Shown here: piece by piece, positions 29,365 through 40,879 of the stretch | Layout of the letters: each line of letters opens with the position of its first letter | Position numbering within the stretch: the stretch's first letter is position 1 | Assembly: GCA_050084515.1 (NCBI GenBank) | Contig: CM114271.1 | Coordinates: forward strand, 8,680,001 to 8,744,000 | Direction of reading: 5' to 3' | Length of the DNA stretch: 64,000 bases | Source: Blasia pusilla | Taxonomy: Eukaryota > Marchantiophyta > Marchantiopsida > Blasiales | The notes under the pieces: generated by a model | What the model was told of the DNA's origin: nothing | What the model saw: only the letters and a program-made list of their open reading frames with translations | Database searches by the model: none | Position numbers and translations under genes: made by a program

Positions 29365-30430
29365 ATCGTGACAATTGTATGTGATAGGATACGGGGATGG
29401 TTCAATGATCCAACACCACACTTGCATCCTTTACCAATCATGGGATTAGGGTATCGCTGGAGTTTAGACTTTGCATGGCCTTTACCATTGACAAGACGCC
29501 ATAGTCGGTACGTGTTGGTCATGGTGGAGCACTTCTCCAAGTGGATCGAGTTGGTAGCATTGTTGGAGGGGTCGAGTGAGGGAGCGGCTTATGCATTTCT
29601 TGATAGAGTGCTTAGTCACTTCGGCGCACCAACAGAGGTGTTAACAGACCAGGGTACTGATTTTAGGAGTGACTTTCAGGCCTTGTATGATCAGGCACTG
29701 ATATATCATTGTACGACTTCTCGAGATCATCCGGAGGCAGATGGTTTGGTAGAGAGAGTTTGGCAGACGGTGAAGAGAGGATTGCGCAAGTATGGACTGT
29801 AGAGAGGACATTTTCTAGATTGGGACCTACAGTTGCCATGGTTGGCGATGGGTTACCGCTTCAGTCGGTAAGCATCCTTGGCATCATTTTCACCATATTT
29901 CTTGCTCTATGGGAGAGAGCCAGAGTTATAGGCGTCAATTTGACGATATGTGGTTGAGATACTTGACCTCGATGATCTAGACGTATGGTTGCGAGCATGT
30001 TCTCAGCGGGCTAAGCTCCTTTGGAGAGTCATGCCTATGGCGTTTGAGAACTTGGCTATCAAACAACATTGCGATACTCTGAGATACACGACTACGCGTG
30101 GAGGAGGCTATCAATGAGAGATTCAGCAATTCCATCCTGGCGATTATATCCACCTACAGTAGACAATGCCGATAACATTGGACGTGACGGTGGGATGCAC
30201 TATTTTGTGAGTGCGAGAGATTTTACCTTCAGAAGTCCTTGTTTTAGAGGGTCATGACGGTACCGTTTGGAAAGATCGTGTGCGTAATTGTGCGCCATGT
30301 CATCTTCCAAATGTAGATGGGAGGATTGATCCGAGCTTGGCAGTTGATCCTGCGGGCTTGAGATGCATGTTGTATGGGTCTGCCAGAGGCGCAGCCACGA
30401 TGCTAGTTTGTAATGGGTATTTTCGATGAT
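29365..30430 (+). pseudogene. gypsy integrase and C-terminal region (copy A, 3' part)
   Basis: Starts at IVCDRIRGW, the end of the integrase zinc finger (upstream His residues lost). The core has WSLDF, VLTDQGTDF and DHPEADGLVERVWQ, the D, D and E of DD35E, open 29,368-29,802. A stop follows KYGL. Then RGHFLDWDLQLPWLAMGY, a further broken stretch, and a C-terminal segment at about 30,205-30,425 with EILPSEVLVLEGHDGTVW, VRNCAPCHLPNVDGR and CMLYGSARGAA. The order matches copy C and continues copy A from 2,788. In life it would insert the cDNA into the genome. Confidence 0.8.
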
Positions 30431-30688
30431 GGCATATGTCATGTTTGACACCGCCTCTTGACTTGGTTCCTCAGGGACGTTGGCTTCTTCCCAGATGTAC
30501 ATAGGTGTGATAGGTAGATACAAGATGACTCTTGATATTATGGATTGCAGGAAGGTGACTAATGATAGGACCACATAGCACCCGACCTCTTGATCTAAGC
30601 ACCGAAAAGATGCATAATATTTAGACTTATTTTGTAGGCTATTTGGAGTTAGAGGCAACTAACCACTAGCTAGGGGGCGATTGGGATT

Positions 30689-31341
30689 GTCTAGTCATTC
30701 ATGCGTAGAGATGTTAGGATTCATAGCTAGATGGATCTTAGACATGTGTGTGCATGACAATCGATGTATGTTGGGAGTAATGTGTATTTGCACGACAGTT
30801 GCCATAGTAGATGACGCGTAGGGCGAGATAGTATCAAGGCCTTAGAGGGGTCTTGTACTTCCCTATTTGGAGGGGTCATATATGACTTGCTCTTAGGAGG
30901 TGACCTACGAGTGTAAGTCACCCTTCCCTTGATAAGGAGTGGCAACCTTGGAGAGGTTGACCTTCCCAGCCATGTATGGCTCCACTTGGTCCTATAGGGT
31001 CATGGGTTAGTTGGTAGTTGGTCTCATGAGGGGACCACATGTGTAGTTGTTAGAGAGCTAGTATGGGTGTACTATAGGTTGGTAATGACCTACTAGGAAG
31101 GAGGTGACCTGTGTGTACATGTCACCCATGGAAGTGCCCAGGAGGATATACCTCGGATGAGTCTCATTTGGAGTTCTTCTCCTTAGGATTGCAAACCCTT
31201 GTTAGGATTTGTGATACACTACGACGTACATGTATAGAACCTGGATTCTCTCTTGAAGAGTGAGCTAAGAATGATCAATAAGAAGATCACACATTTTGGG
31301 AATCTGTATACTTTCTCTTGCTATAACACCAGTGCGTATCA
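30689..31341 (+). mobile_element. 3' LTR of DNMT-gypsy copy A
   Basis: A purine-rich tract (CTAGGGGGCGATTGGGA) is followed by TGTCTAG. About 650 nt later the sequence ends in a leader-like CTTGCTATAACACCAGTGCGTATCA. TG..CA ends and the upstream polypurine tract support an LTR. Exact ends are judged by eye. Confidence 0.55.
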
Positions 31342-31429
31342 AAATTATAAGTATGGCTGTTTGGATGAAGCATGGTTGATTGCAGATTTCATCAGAGTTT
31401 ACGATTCATATTCAATTTTATATTAGGGT

Positions 31430-31545
31430 GGTCAATCATTCATGTGTAGAGATGTTAGATTCATAGCTAGATGGATCTTAGATATATGCGTGCGTGACAG
31501 CCGATTTTTGTTGGCAGCGATGTGTATTCGCACAACACTGTGGCC
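31430..31545 (+). mobile_element. second LTR-start fragment
   Basis: Repeats the first about 115 nt of the LTR at 30,693 (CATTCATG.GTAGAGATGTTAG, ATGGATCTTAGA.AT), about 735 nt downstream of it. It is a fragment of another LTR of the same family. Confidence 0.55.
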
Positions 31546-32790
31546 ACTCCAACTATTGTTAAGGTCAAAAGAAATCCAAGTTAGATAATCTACAAGTCAC
31601 CTCAAAATGAAGCTACTACTATCAAAACCGATGCATTTACTTTGAGCACCATAGGATGCACCATACAAAACTCAATTTCTCACAGAGTGCTCGACACAAT
31701 CTATTTGCTGGTCGGATAAGTGTCAAAGGTCCATAGGGCCCATATTATCTCCATCTTTGTTGTTACAAGACAAGCATATTTTGACAAGCCCAAGCTTCTT
31801 GTAAGCTTCACGAGACACATGAGAACCGATCCAAACAATTTTCACCGATTTCTCCATTTAACTGCAGAGAAGTTCCTCTTCGAGAGGATACTCATACGTT
31901 TCAAGCGAAAAGCACAACCTCGTATCCTCGTGAAATTTTGACAACCGTTCAATTTCATAAACACATTCTTGACTCAATATGGATTAGCCTCCAACATATA
32001 TTTATTTTACAACCCCTATCAAAAGGAAGTGCGTGACTGAGGAAGACAACAGAGTGACGGAGTGAGATAGTACTTGGCTAGAGTTCCATTATCCCTTAAA
32101 TCCAACTAGTTCTCTAGTCTTAAAGTTGGACTGAAGACCGGTGGATCCGCATTACTAAAGCAATGTTTACCTTTCCTTGTCACGCAATCAGTCCCTTTCC
32201 TCATAACAATTGGCAATTGGTTCTCTTTGTCATCATCGTCATCACGGATAAATATGTGCAGTGAATGAGGTGCCTCTACAAAGCTCACTCGTCTACAGAT
32301 AGACCTCCTCTTGTGCCACTTCCTTCCAAGAACACTCTTATTCTCAGTTCCATATAAGGATGTGTCTCCAAAGCTCGACCGCTCATGTGGATGGGTAACA
32401 AAGGTTTCCCGCTACTCATCTCAAAGTACTGGAAAATATGTCATGCGCCAAGTTCCTTTCACAAAGCACTTGATTTTATCTGGCTATCCGGATGAAATCG
32501 CGACTCTCTCTCAATCTAGAAGAGAGACTTATATTTCCTCAATTGCACCAATTCTGAAATCGTTTGTAGACATTAGTCAGTCTTGGATTTATCTCTCTCT
32601 CTCTCTCACACCAAGGCGCGGGGTCAATTGGTCCAAGGCTACAACACGTAATGCTTAATAAGCATAATCTCTCTCTGCATCGTCCAACTAGGGTGTGGGT
32701 CTATGAGCACAGTCTAGCCAAGGCGCGGGGTCTACAACAGGAACTACTTACGCACATTCATTCATTTTCTTCAAATGAAGAGTTCGTGAG
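31546..32790. other. no gene recognised
   Basis: Short open frames only, with no recognisable protein. A 14-nt phrase (CAAGGCGCGGGGTC) occurs twice, at about 32,613 and 32,718. Short CT runs occur at about 32,590. Confidence 0.4.
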
Positions 32791-32796
32791 TTTAAT

Positions 32797-32798
<2 letters not shown>

Positions 32799-32861
<63 letters not shown>
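32799..32861 (+). repeat. (GA)n microsatellite
   Basis: About 31 uninterrupted GA dinucleotides. Confidence 0.95.
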
Positions 32862-32864
<3 letters not shown>

Positions 32865-33707
32865 AACGCGTGGAAAAGAGAATATAAGGCTTTCAAGCGG
32901 AGAGATATGGAGACATGGAGAGTCCCTAAAACTTAAAGCTGGAAATCTGGTGGTCTAGACTTAACGTGGAAAGAAACCAAATGAAGTCTCTCTTAATTAA
33001 GCATTCACTGGTATGCAATATTCATAAGTCTGCAAACGCGTCTCCTCTCTCCGCAATCGCACTCGCTCGTTCTTGTCGTCACACTATACGCGAGGCTACT
33101 TTTGCAAAACCGTGCTCGCTCCTTCTCCTTGTCTTTTTTAGCTACGCTTCTCTTTCTTGTCGTCTATTCTCTCCGCAACCGCTGTTGATCTCTCCGTAGC
33201 TTCGCTTGTCTCACTCTCGTCTTGATCCGCAACCGCGCTCGTCCCACTCTCATCCGCCACCGTAGTTGCACTCGCTCTTGTGCTCATCCTTAGCTCACTC
33301 CCAAGCTCGTCTCTAGCCATTGAGTGTAGATGCTCTCTCTCTCTCTCTCTCTTACATTAGATCCACAACCCCCCACCACCAATCAAATATCTGCCTCTCC
33401 ACCCTCAAAATGTTGCGCGCATCAAAACCTACGATGAAAAGGAGCAACTGTGACAATACCACCAGCATAAGTGCGAATGGCTTTAGCTCCCATCGCATGG
33501 CAAGAGACACACACATACAACAATCACTCCCTACTATTGCCTCTATAAGTATGATGCAACACCGACCACCAATTCCAGCCCTTCTCACTCCAAGCCCTTG
33601 TGGCGCATGGGCTGGTTGCAACTCCCCACCTCCCGCTGAGCCCAATCGATCGTAGCGTAACGGAACGGAATAGAACATAACCAAACGGAAAGCACTGGGA
33701 TGGAATG

Positions 33708-33708
<1 letters not shown>
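32862..33708. other. no gene recognised; CT-rich low-complexity DNA
   Basis: Contains imperfectly repeated phrases built on CTCGCTC, CCGCAA and CTCTTGTC between about 33,040 and 33,320 and a short (CT)n at 33,332-33,352. No supported coding region. Confidence 0.4.
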
Positions 33709-33746
<38 letters not shown>

Positions 33747-33783
33747 AAAGAGAGAGAGAGAGAGAAAAAGAAAGAAAGAGAGA
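33709..33783 (+). repeat. interrupted (GA)n/(GAAA)n microsatellite
   Basis: GA dinucleotides interrupted by AAAGAAAG blocks. Confidence 0.9.
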
Positions 33784-34480
33784 TTACCTGCGAGTTTTAG
33801 CGAGAGATATGCTTACAAATTTGAAGATGTACTCAAGAGGGTTTCACTCTTCTTACCCAAACATTTGCATGCGGCAAACTCTGAAAAATGTGGCACCTCT
33901 ACTTGCTGAACTGCCACATTCACGCGCACACACACTCCTTGGTGCTTCACTTGCTTCCAATGCCAACGTGTCCTAATTCCCTACCCCATAGGTGCATTCC
34001 TGCACATTGAATCAAACCTCTCCCGCCAAAGGGACCTAATTTGTTAGGACCACGTCGTACCTTACATGTCCGATCGTCTACCAAGAGCCCCACATGAGCA
34101 TTCTCTCCCATATTCCATCACTCACCTCATGAGTTAAGTCAACACTTAGTTATCCAATGTGGTCCAATGATGAGAAATCCACGTTACGAGTACTCCTAGC
34201 TCATTAAAATCATAACTACCCGTTTGCTTTAAGACATGATAGGAAAGTGTAGGTGTAGAATGGGGGAGCCAAACAAGGTTCTAGATTTTGTTTCTAGGGG
34301 TATCTCAAAATTGGTTTAAAATCAGATTTTATTAGTCTTGGCTATAAAATGCCCATAATGTTCTCTTCCTATGGAAATACTACCCTAAATACTAAGACCC
34401 TTATCCACCCCCTTTGAGAGGGAGGGGAATTTTTGTTGGGGTTACAAATCATACCTATTTGATTATTTTCAGTACATTCT
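33784..34480. other. no gene recognised
   Basis: AT-rich non-coding DNA without recognisable domains. It leads into the tandem array that starts at about 34,500. Confidence 0.4.
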
Positions 34481-37240
34481 CCTATCCATATTTTGTCACA
34501 ACATGGAATTGAGTGTCAGGGTTTCCAAAAAAAATTAAAAAATCTTCAAATGCCCAACTAGAAAGGGAATAAAAAGTCCAAAACACTAAATATGGTCTCC
34601 CAATTTGAAATTGAACATGAAATATTATATAGAAGATCCATACCGTCCAACATCAAGAGGGACTTTGCAACCCCACGTCCTTCATGTTTCAGCTCCATCC
34701 AACCGTGGAAACTCAAGATGCTTCACTACAAAGGTCACAATTGAAAAAAGATTTGGAACATAACCTGTAGATTACCAATCATCCTCTTTGTTCTTCATTT
34801 TCAAGCCCTCCTCTTCATAACAAAATGCCTAAATCATGAATGCTTTTCACAACATGCACTTTAGCGTCAATATCCCAGTGGAAAGATAAAATCTCCAAAT
34901 GATCATCCATAGAGGGAATTTAAAATCCAAAACCCTAAATATGGTCTCCCAATTTTAAAGTGAACATGAAGTATGATTTGGAAGATCCATACCATCCAAC
35001 AACGAGAGGGCCTTTGCAATCCCAAATCCCTCATGTTTTAGCTCCATCCATCGGTGGGAACTCAAGTTGTTTCAATACGAAGGTCAAAATCCCAAAAGGA
35101 CTTGGAAAGAGGTCATTCCCAACCCTACAACCCTCATGTTTCACCTCAATCCAACAGCAGGAGCTTCGGGTATGTGGGTAAGACGACCAAAATTCAAAGA
35201 AGACTTTGAACAATACTTGTTCATCACTCATCTTCCTCTTTCTTCAACAATTTTTGGGCCCCCTCTTCTTCCTGTGGCCCATAAATCATGAATTTTTTCA
35301 CAACATTAACTGTATGAGATCCCAATGGAGAAATAAAATCTTCAAAGGACCACACTTAGATTGAATAAAAAATCAAATATGCTAAATATGGTTTCTTAAT
35401 TTTAAATTGAATATGGAGGTAGATATAAAAAATACACACCGTCCAAGGGCAAGAGGACACCCCCAAACCCATGTCCTTCATGTTTCACATCAATCCAACG
35501 GTGGGAGCTCTAGGTATGCGGGTAAGATGACAAAAATTCAAATAAGATCAGGAATATTACTCATGCATCACTCATCTTCCTTTTTCTTCAACATTTTCTG
35601 ACCCTCCTATTCTTTCTAAGATCCATAAGTCATGAAACTTTGTCACAACATGAAATTCAGTGTCAAAATTCCAATGGAAAAAGAAAATCTCCAAATGATC
35701 ACACAAAGAGGGAATTAAAAATCAAAATCCCTAAATGTGGTTGATGAATTTTAAATTGAACATGGAGGTGAATATCAAAGATCCACACCGTCCAAGGGTA
35801 AGAGGGAATCCCCAACCCCATATCCCTCATGTTTCACCTCAATCCAATGGTGGGAGCTTCCGGTGTGTGGTTAGGACGACCAAAATTCAAAGAAGACGTG
35901 GAACATTACTTGTACATCACTCATCTTCTTCTTTCTTCAACAATTTTTTGCCCTCCTATGGTCCATAAATCATGAAATTTTTTCCAAACATGCAATTCAG
36001 TGTCAAGATCCCAATGGAGAAAGTAGATCTTCAAACGACCACACATAGATTGAATAAAAAAAAAGCAAAATCTGGTTTCTTAATTTTAAATTGAATATGG
36101 AGGTAGATATCAAACTCCACACCATCCAAGGGCAAGAGGACACCCCCAACCCCACATCTCTCATGTTTCACGTCAAACCAACGGCGGAAGCTCCAATTAC
36201 CTGGATAAGACGACAAAAATTCAAAGAAGACTTGGAATATTACTCGTGCATCACTCATCTTCCTCCTAAGGTCCATAAATCATAAAACTTTGTCATAATA
36301 TTAAATTGAGTGTCAAAAATCCAATGGGAAAAAGAAAATCTCCAAACGGCCACACATAGAAGAAATTAAAAATCAAAAGCCCTAAATGTTGTTTATGAAT
36401 TTTAAATTGAACATGGAGGTGGATATTAAAAATCCACTCCATCTGAGGATAAGAGGGAATCCCGAACCCCACGTCCCTCATGTTTCACTTCAATCCAATT
36501 GTGGGAACTCTGGGTGCGTGGGTAAGACGACCAAAATTCAAAGAAGACTTGGTATATTACTCGTACATCACTCATCTTCCTCCTAAGGCCCATAAATCAT
36601 GAAACTTTGTCACAACATCTCCAAACGACTACACATAGAGGGAATTAAAAATCAAAAACCCTAAATTAGGTTTCTGAATTTTAAATTGAATGTAGAGGTG
36701 GATATAAAAGAACCACACCGTCCAAGGGCAAGAGGGCATTCCCAACCCCACATCTCTCATGTTTCAGGTCAATCCAACGGTGGGAGCTCTAACAGCGTCG
36801 ATAAGACAACCAAATTTCAAAGAAGACTTGGAACATTACATGTAGATTACTCCCCGTTGTCTATCTTCTTCATATTTTGGCCTTCCTCTTCCTCCTAAAG
36901 CCCATAAATCATGAAAATTTGTTATATCATGCCCCTATGTGTCAAAACCCAATGGAAAAAGAAAATCTCCAAACAACCTCATAGAGAGGGAATTAAAAAT
37001 TGAAAACACTAAATGCGGTTTCGAAATTTTTAATTGAACATGAAGGATATCAAGGATCCACATTGTCCAAGGGCAAGAGGGCATTCCCAACCCCATTTCC
37101 GTGATTTTTTAGCTCCATCCAACGGTGGAAACGAATGATGCTAGAGTAAAAACAAAAAAATTCAAAGAACTCTTGGAACGCTCTTGGTGAGTTGCTCATC
37201 TTCTTTTTTTCTTCTTCATTTTTTCGACCTCCTTTTTACC
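34480..37240 (+). repeat. tandem array of ~345-bp degenerate repeats (about 8 units)
   Basis: Each unit has the same ordered landmarks: CATGAAATTTTxTCACAACATG, then AAAATCTCCAAAxGAxCACACATAGAGGGAATTAAAAATC, then CCCTAAATxTGG..AATTTTAAATTGAACATGGAGG, then CACACCGTCCAAGGGCAAGAGG, CCCTCATGTTTCACCTCAAT, and ACGACCAAAATTCAAAGAAGACTTGGAA. The AATTTTAAATTGAA landmark occurs near 34,600, 34,955, 35,397, 35,748, 36,080, 36,397, 36,678 and 37,025, giving periods of about 280-440 nt. No coding potential is evident. Confidence 0.85.
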
Positions 37241-37269
37241 ACCAAGCCCATTAATCATGAAATTTTTTC

Positions 37270-37638
37270 TTAACATGTGTTTGGAAATTATAAATATAAT
37301 TGCAAACTTGAAGTGGTGCGCAATTGTCATATGGGCATTGTTCAACATCTACATTTGGCCATATATATATATGGCCACACTCAAGATGTATTATTGGAGC
37401 ATGAAATCAATAACACACGTAAGTCATTGTTTATGACTCACAACTACTAGGCAAGTGCACCAACTATGATTTGTCATGACTAAAGGTTATTGCTAACTAC
37501 GTGTCTCAAAAGCAGATGACTAGGTAAGTCGCACGATCCTAAATTTTATGACTAAACCATTTTAGTCATAGTTTGAGTCATTATTTCTGTTAGTCATTTA
37601 AACTTTAGTCATAAAAACCATACATTTCTTCTAGTGGT
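37270..37638 (-). mobile_element. CACTA-like transposon end with subterminal TAGTCAT repeats
   Basis: The right edge reads TTCTTCTAGTG on the plus strand, i.e. CACTAGAAGAA inward, as in plant CACTA (En/Spm) termini. The last roughly 200 nt contain many TTTAGTCAT/ATGACTAAA motifs in both orientations, typical of subterminal transposase-binding repeats. The opposite end was not identified, so the extent to the left is unknown. The ~345-bp array could lie inside it. Confidence 0.5.
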
Positions 37639-37639
37639 G

Positions 37640-37708
37640 AGTCCACTAAAGTTCTGATGTTCCGCTTGGTGCCTACATGGTGTTCGTTTGGTTATGAGGG
37701 TCGCGACA
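37640..37708 (-). mobile_element. chromovirus LTR edge fragment
   Basis: Matches the right-hand roughly 70 nt of the LTR at 42,750-43,751 (AGTTCTGATGTTCCGCTTGGTG, GGTTATGAGGGTC.CGACA). It abuts gypsy RNase H at 37,709. Confidence 0.7.
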
Positions 37709-39240
37709 TGTGTCTTTTCCTGTTTCATATAGATTGGAGTACGTTAGGGCTTGGAGCGGTGCTCACCCAACATGACGATGAGGGTAAAGAGTTCGTGATG
37801 GCTTACGCTAGTCGCTCTAACAACGTTGTAGAGGCAAAGTATAGTTTGTATGAGGGTGAGTGCTTGGCCATAGTGTGGGCTATCGCACAATTCATGTGTT
37901 ACTTATTCATAAATCCCTTTTACCATCATTCCTGATCATCAATCACTTAAGTGATTGATGGAGTCCGACAAGCTTACAAGGAAGCTTGCAAGGTGGGCTT
38001 TGTTGTTGCAGGAGTATGATTTCCAGGTGGTATATAGACATGGGATGCTCAACCAAGATGCAGATGGGTTGAGCCGTAACCCATGCTTGAGTTAGCGAGA
38101 TGCGACTAGAGCTCGTTGGCATGGAGAGAGTGATGAGAAGTTGGTATCAGGATGGCACATATTAGCCTATTTGGGCTTGTTGGCTATGGAGAGCCAAATT
38201 GTTGAGACTTCGATGACGAGGTCTGACAAAGAATCCATAGAATCTAGAGGCCAGTGAGGAGGCAACAAGTGGCCGGGATATTCAAGAGGATGGAGTAGTC
38301 TTGGAGTACCTGCGTATTTGCAACATTGCTAACAAAATGGATACTAGAGAGCGGGATCGGATCCTATAGTGAGCTTGACGGTTTTGGTGGGAGGAGACAC
38401 ATGTGTTACGAGTTTGAGAGGATGGTAGAGTACGTGTAGTGCCTCACCTTTTGCAGAGAGCACGTTTGGTACAACATGCTATGAGAGTTGGATCATTTTG
38501 GAGTGAAGCGGATGTACAAATTACTCTAGATACAGTATTGGTGGCGAGGCATGCAGATTGACATTCAAAAGTTTGTTGCCATGTGCATGGTGTGTGATCG
38601 GGATCTAGGCATCATTCAATGCTCCAACTCCAGAGTTGCATCCACTATTGATTATGGGTTAAGGTTATAGATGGAGTTTGGATTTTGCACGACCTTTATC
38701 TACGATGGAGCGCCATAGTCGTTATATGTAGGTGATGGTCGAGCACTTCTCGAAGTGGATAGAGTTGGTTATATTATGTGACAACGCAAGTGAAGGAGTA
38801 GCGTATGCCTTCCTAGATCGAGTGTTGAGTCATTATGGTGCAGCAGTTGAGATGTTGACAAACCAAGATATGGAGTTTTGTGGGGAGTTTCAGTCCTTGT
38901 GTGATTAGGCACTGATTAACAACCACACCACTTCGCAAGATCATCCTGAGGCGGATAGATTAGCGGAGAGGGTTTTGCAGACGACCAAGAGATGGATGGC
39001 ATATGGCATGTCTAATGCCACTTTCACTAGGGTTCCTCGGGGACGATGGATGTGCCCCAGATGTACATAGAGTAGATAGTTATAGATTCGGACTTGTGTC
39101 TTTGATATGGATGAAAAGAAGGCGACTAACGACGGGGCCACATGAGAACCTGCCTTTTTGCTCTTATCCAGCGTCCTAGAGATGTATGTCATGGTAAGTA
39201 GGGATAGGTGGCTACATGGAGTTAGAAAGACCTAATCACA
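37709..39240 (+). pseudogene. DNMT-gypsy copy D: RNase H to integrase, truncated
   Basis: Begins in RNase H (FHIDWSTLGLGAVLTQHDDE, open 37,657-37,935), then a stop and a frame with [21 protein letters not shown] to about 38,095. An integrase region follows: a zinc-finger block near 38,460-38,600 (ending CMVCD), WSLDF near 38,680, VEMLTNQDMEF near 38,850 and DHPEADRLAERVLQ near 38,945. The catalytic second Asp context is altered (TNQDM for TDQGT). Upstream parts including DNMT are absent. Family assignment comes from closeness to copies A and C. Confidence 0.7.
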
Positions 39241-39245
39241 AACTA

Positions 39246-39395
39246 GGGGATAATTGGAGATATTTTGGTACTTGATCGTCTCGGTGTGTGGATGCCACGA
39301 GGTAGCATAGTATCTTGTGTGTGTGTTCGGTGATAACGATGTTTATTGTGTAGCGATATGTATGCATCTCGGGGGGGTCACTATATGAAAGGCTC
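39246..39395 (+). mobile_element. LTR start of copy D
   Basis: A purine tract (AACTAGGGGATAATTGGAGA) is followed by TATTTTGGTACTTGATCGTCTCG and a GATGCCACGAGGTAGCATAGTATC phrase. The same phrase is found at 54,490-54,620, and inverted at about 40,750-40,875 and 45,535-45,640. The far end was not resolved. Confidence 0.5.
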
Positions 39396-40740
39396 TACAT
39401 CACCTACAACGTTTCAGGGTCTAGACCCCCTAACTTATAAGTGAAAAAATAATTTTTTCTCACCCTTATGTACTTTAAAGGAATCATTTTTAATTTTTGG
39501 TACCCCTAAAATTCTTTAAGTATAGCAATCACTTGAAATAAGTAAGGCCTTGAAAAAAAAGAAAAGTACCAAGTTAAGTTAACATCCAACATGTCATCCT
39601 TGGACTATGATAGATGGGGATTCAACCCCTAATTGAGCAATAAGCTCAATCAGCCAATCTATCATCCCCTAGCCTACTCTCTCCTACTAACCTACTCACA
39701 ATTCAACATTGTCAAGTACACTCTAAGCACAATCCACACAAATATTGAATCCAACATGTCTCAAATATAAAAAAGCTCACCAAAATCAACTCACACTATG
39801 AATATATGTAGTCAAAGCATATAAGTCAACTGAATCAAGTGTGTGTGTATATATATATATATATTCTATCTTGTACCCCTAATTTCATTGTCAAGTTCAC
39901 ATTAGAAATCACCATTTAAATATCAATCCATTGGACATCTATTGCATCATAATTGAACTAGCTTTTGTTGTTACCATGACCGGGAGATTTGTACCAATTA
40001 CACATTATAGGAAAAATGCTTCCCTTTTGTCCAAGAGGAGGTACATGCATGCCCATTAAGTTGGGCAATGAGTATCACACTCCTTTCCCTTGTGAGTAGT
40101 GTAATATGTCTTTTGGGCTATTCAAGTTAGCCTGTACTTTGATAGGAAAGGATTGCAAGACAATTGATTTTACAAGGGTGGATTTAGAGATCTTGCCCTC
40201 ATAAGTTACAGTATGCAATATTGCATGGGGAATCACCATAATAGTCACGTTTTCTTGACAACCACGCTCACAAAGAGTTGCGAATTTTCAAGTGTTTTTG
40301 GAGAGCTCAAAGATTAAAATATAATGGGTCACATGCTTACCTCAATCAGCCAGAAAAAAAGAGGGTGGATAACAATAAGCCGACCAATTCCAAACAATGG
40401 TGAACCAACTTCAACAATAAGCCGAAACGATGAACATACACGAACGATTCCAGAGAAGCACAGTTCGTCCGTTCTAAGTTCCAGTGTCGCAGGATATAGA
40501 TCCAATTGAAAAAAAAACCGGCCTTGAGTTGCTTCACACGTAGGTATTAGTCACCACGGATCAAAAAAAGCTTTTCAACCTATCCGCTATTCGGGAAGAA
40601 CTCGATAAAGGATTGATCGAACCTTGCTCCATCATCAAACTTGCCGGCAACTTGCTTGCAAGCTCCTCTTTCGAGTGGCGGTTAAGTTGTTTGTCTTTCC
40701 TTAAATCCAAACCCGGTTCAAGTCTACTTGGGAGAAATAG
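39396..40740. other. no gene recognised
   Basis: AT-rich with a short (TA)n near 39,848-39,864. No recognisable coding content on either strand. Confidence 0.4.
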
Positions 40741-40749
40741 GGGGAAAAT

Positions 40750-40876
40750 TTTCGTACGCATACACACCGCTACACAACATACATCACTATCACCGAACAC
40801 ACACACAAACACGCACGATCCCATGCTAACTCATGACATCCAAACAACGAGACAAGAAGTACCAAAATATTTCCAA
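40750..40876 (-). mobile_element. inverted LTR-start fragment of DNMT-gypsy family
   Basis: Reverse complement matches the start of the copy D LTR (ATTTTGGTACTTC..., GTTAGCATGGGATCGTG). A further partial copy is at 41,795-41,875. Confidence 0.5.
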
Positions 40877-40879
40877 TAA

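Noticed and set aside
33138-33320. Minus-strand frame rich in Ser/Thr/Glu
   Set aside because: Low-complexity translation of a CT-rich region. No domain and no supporting structure.
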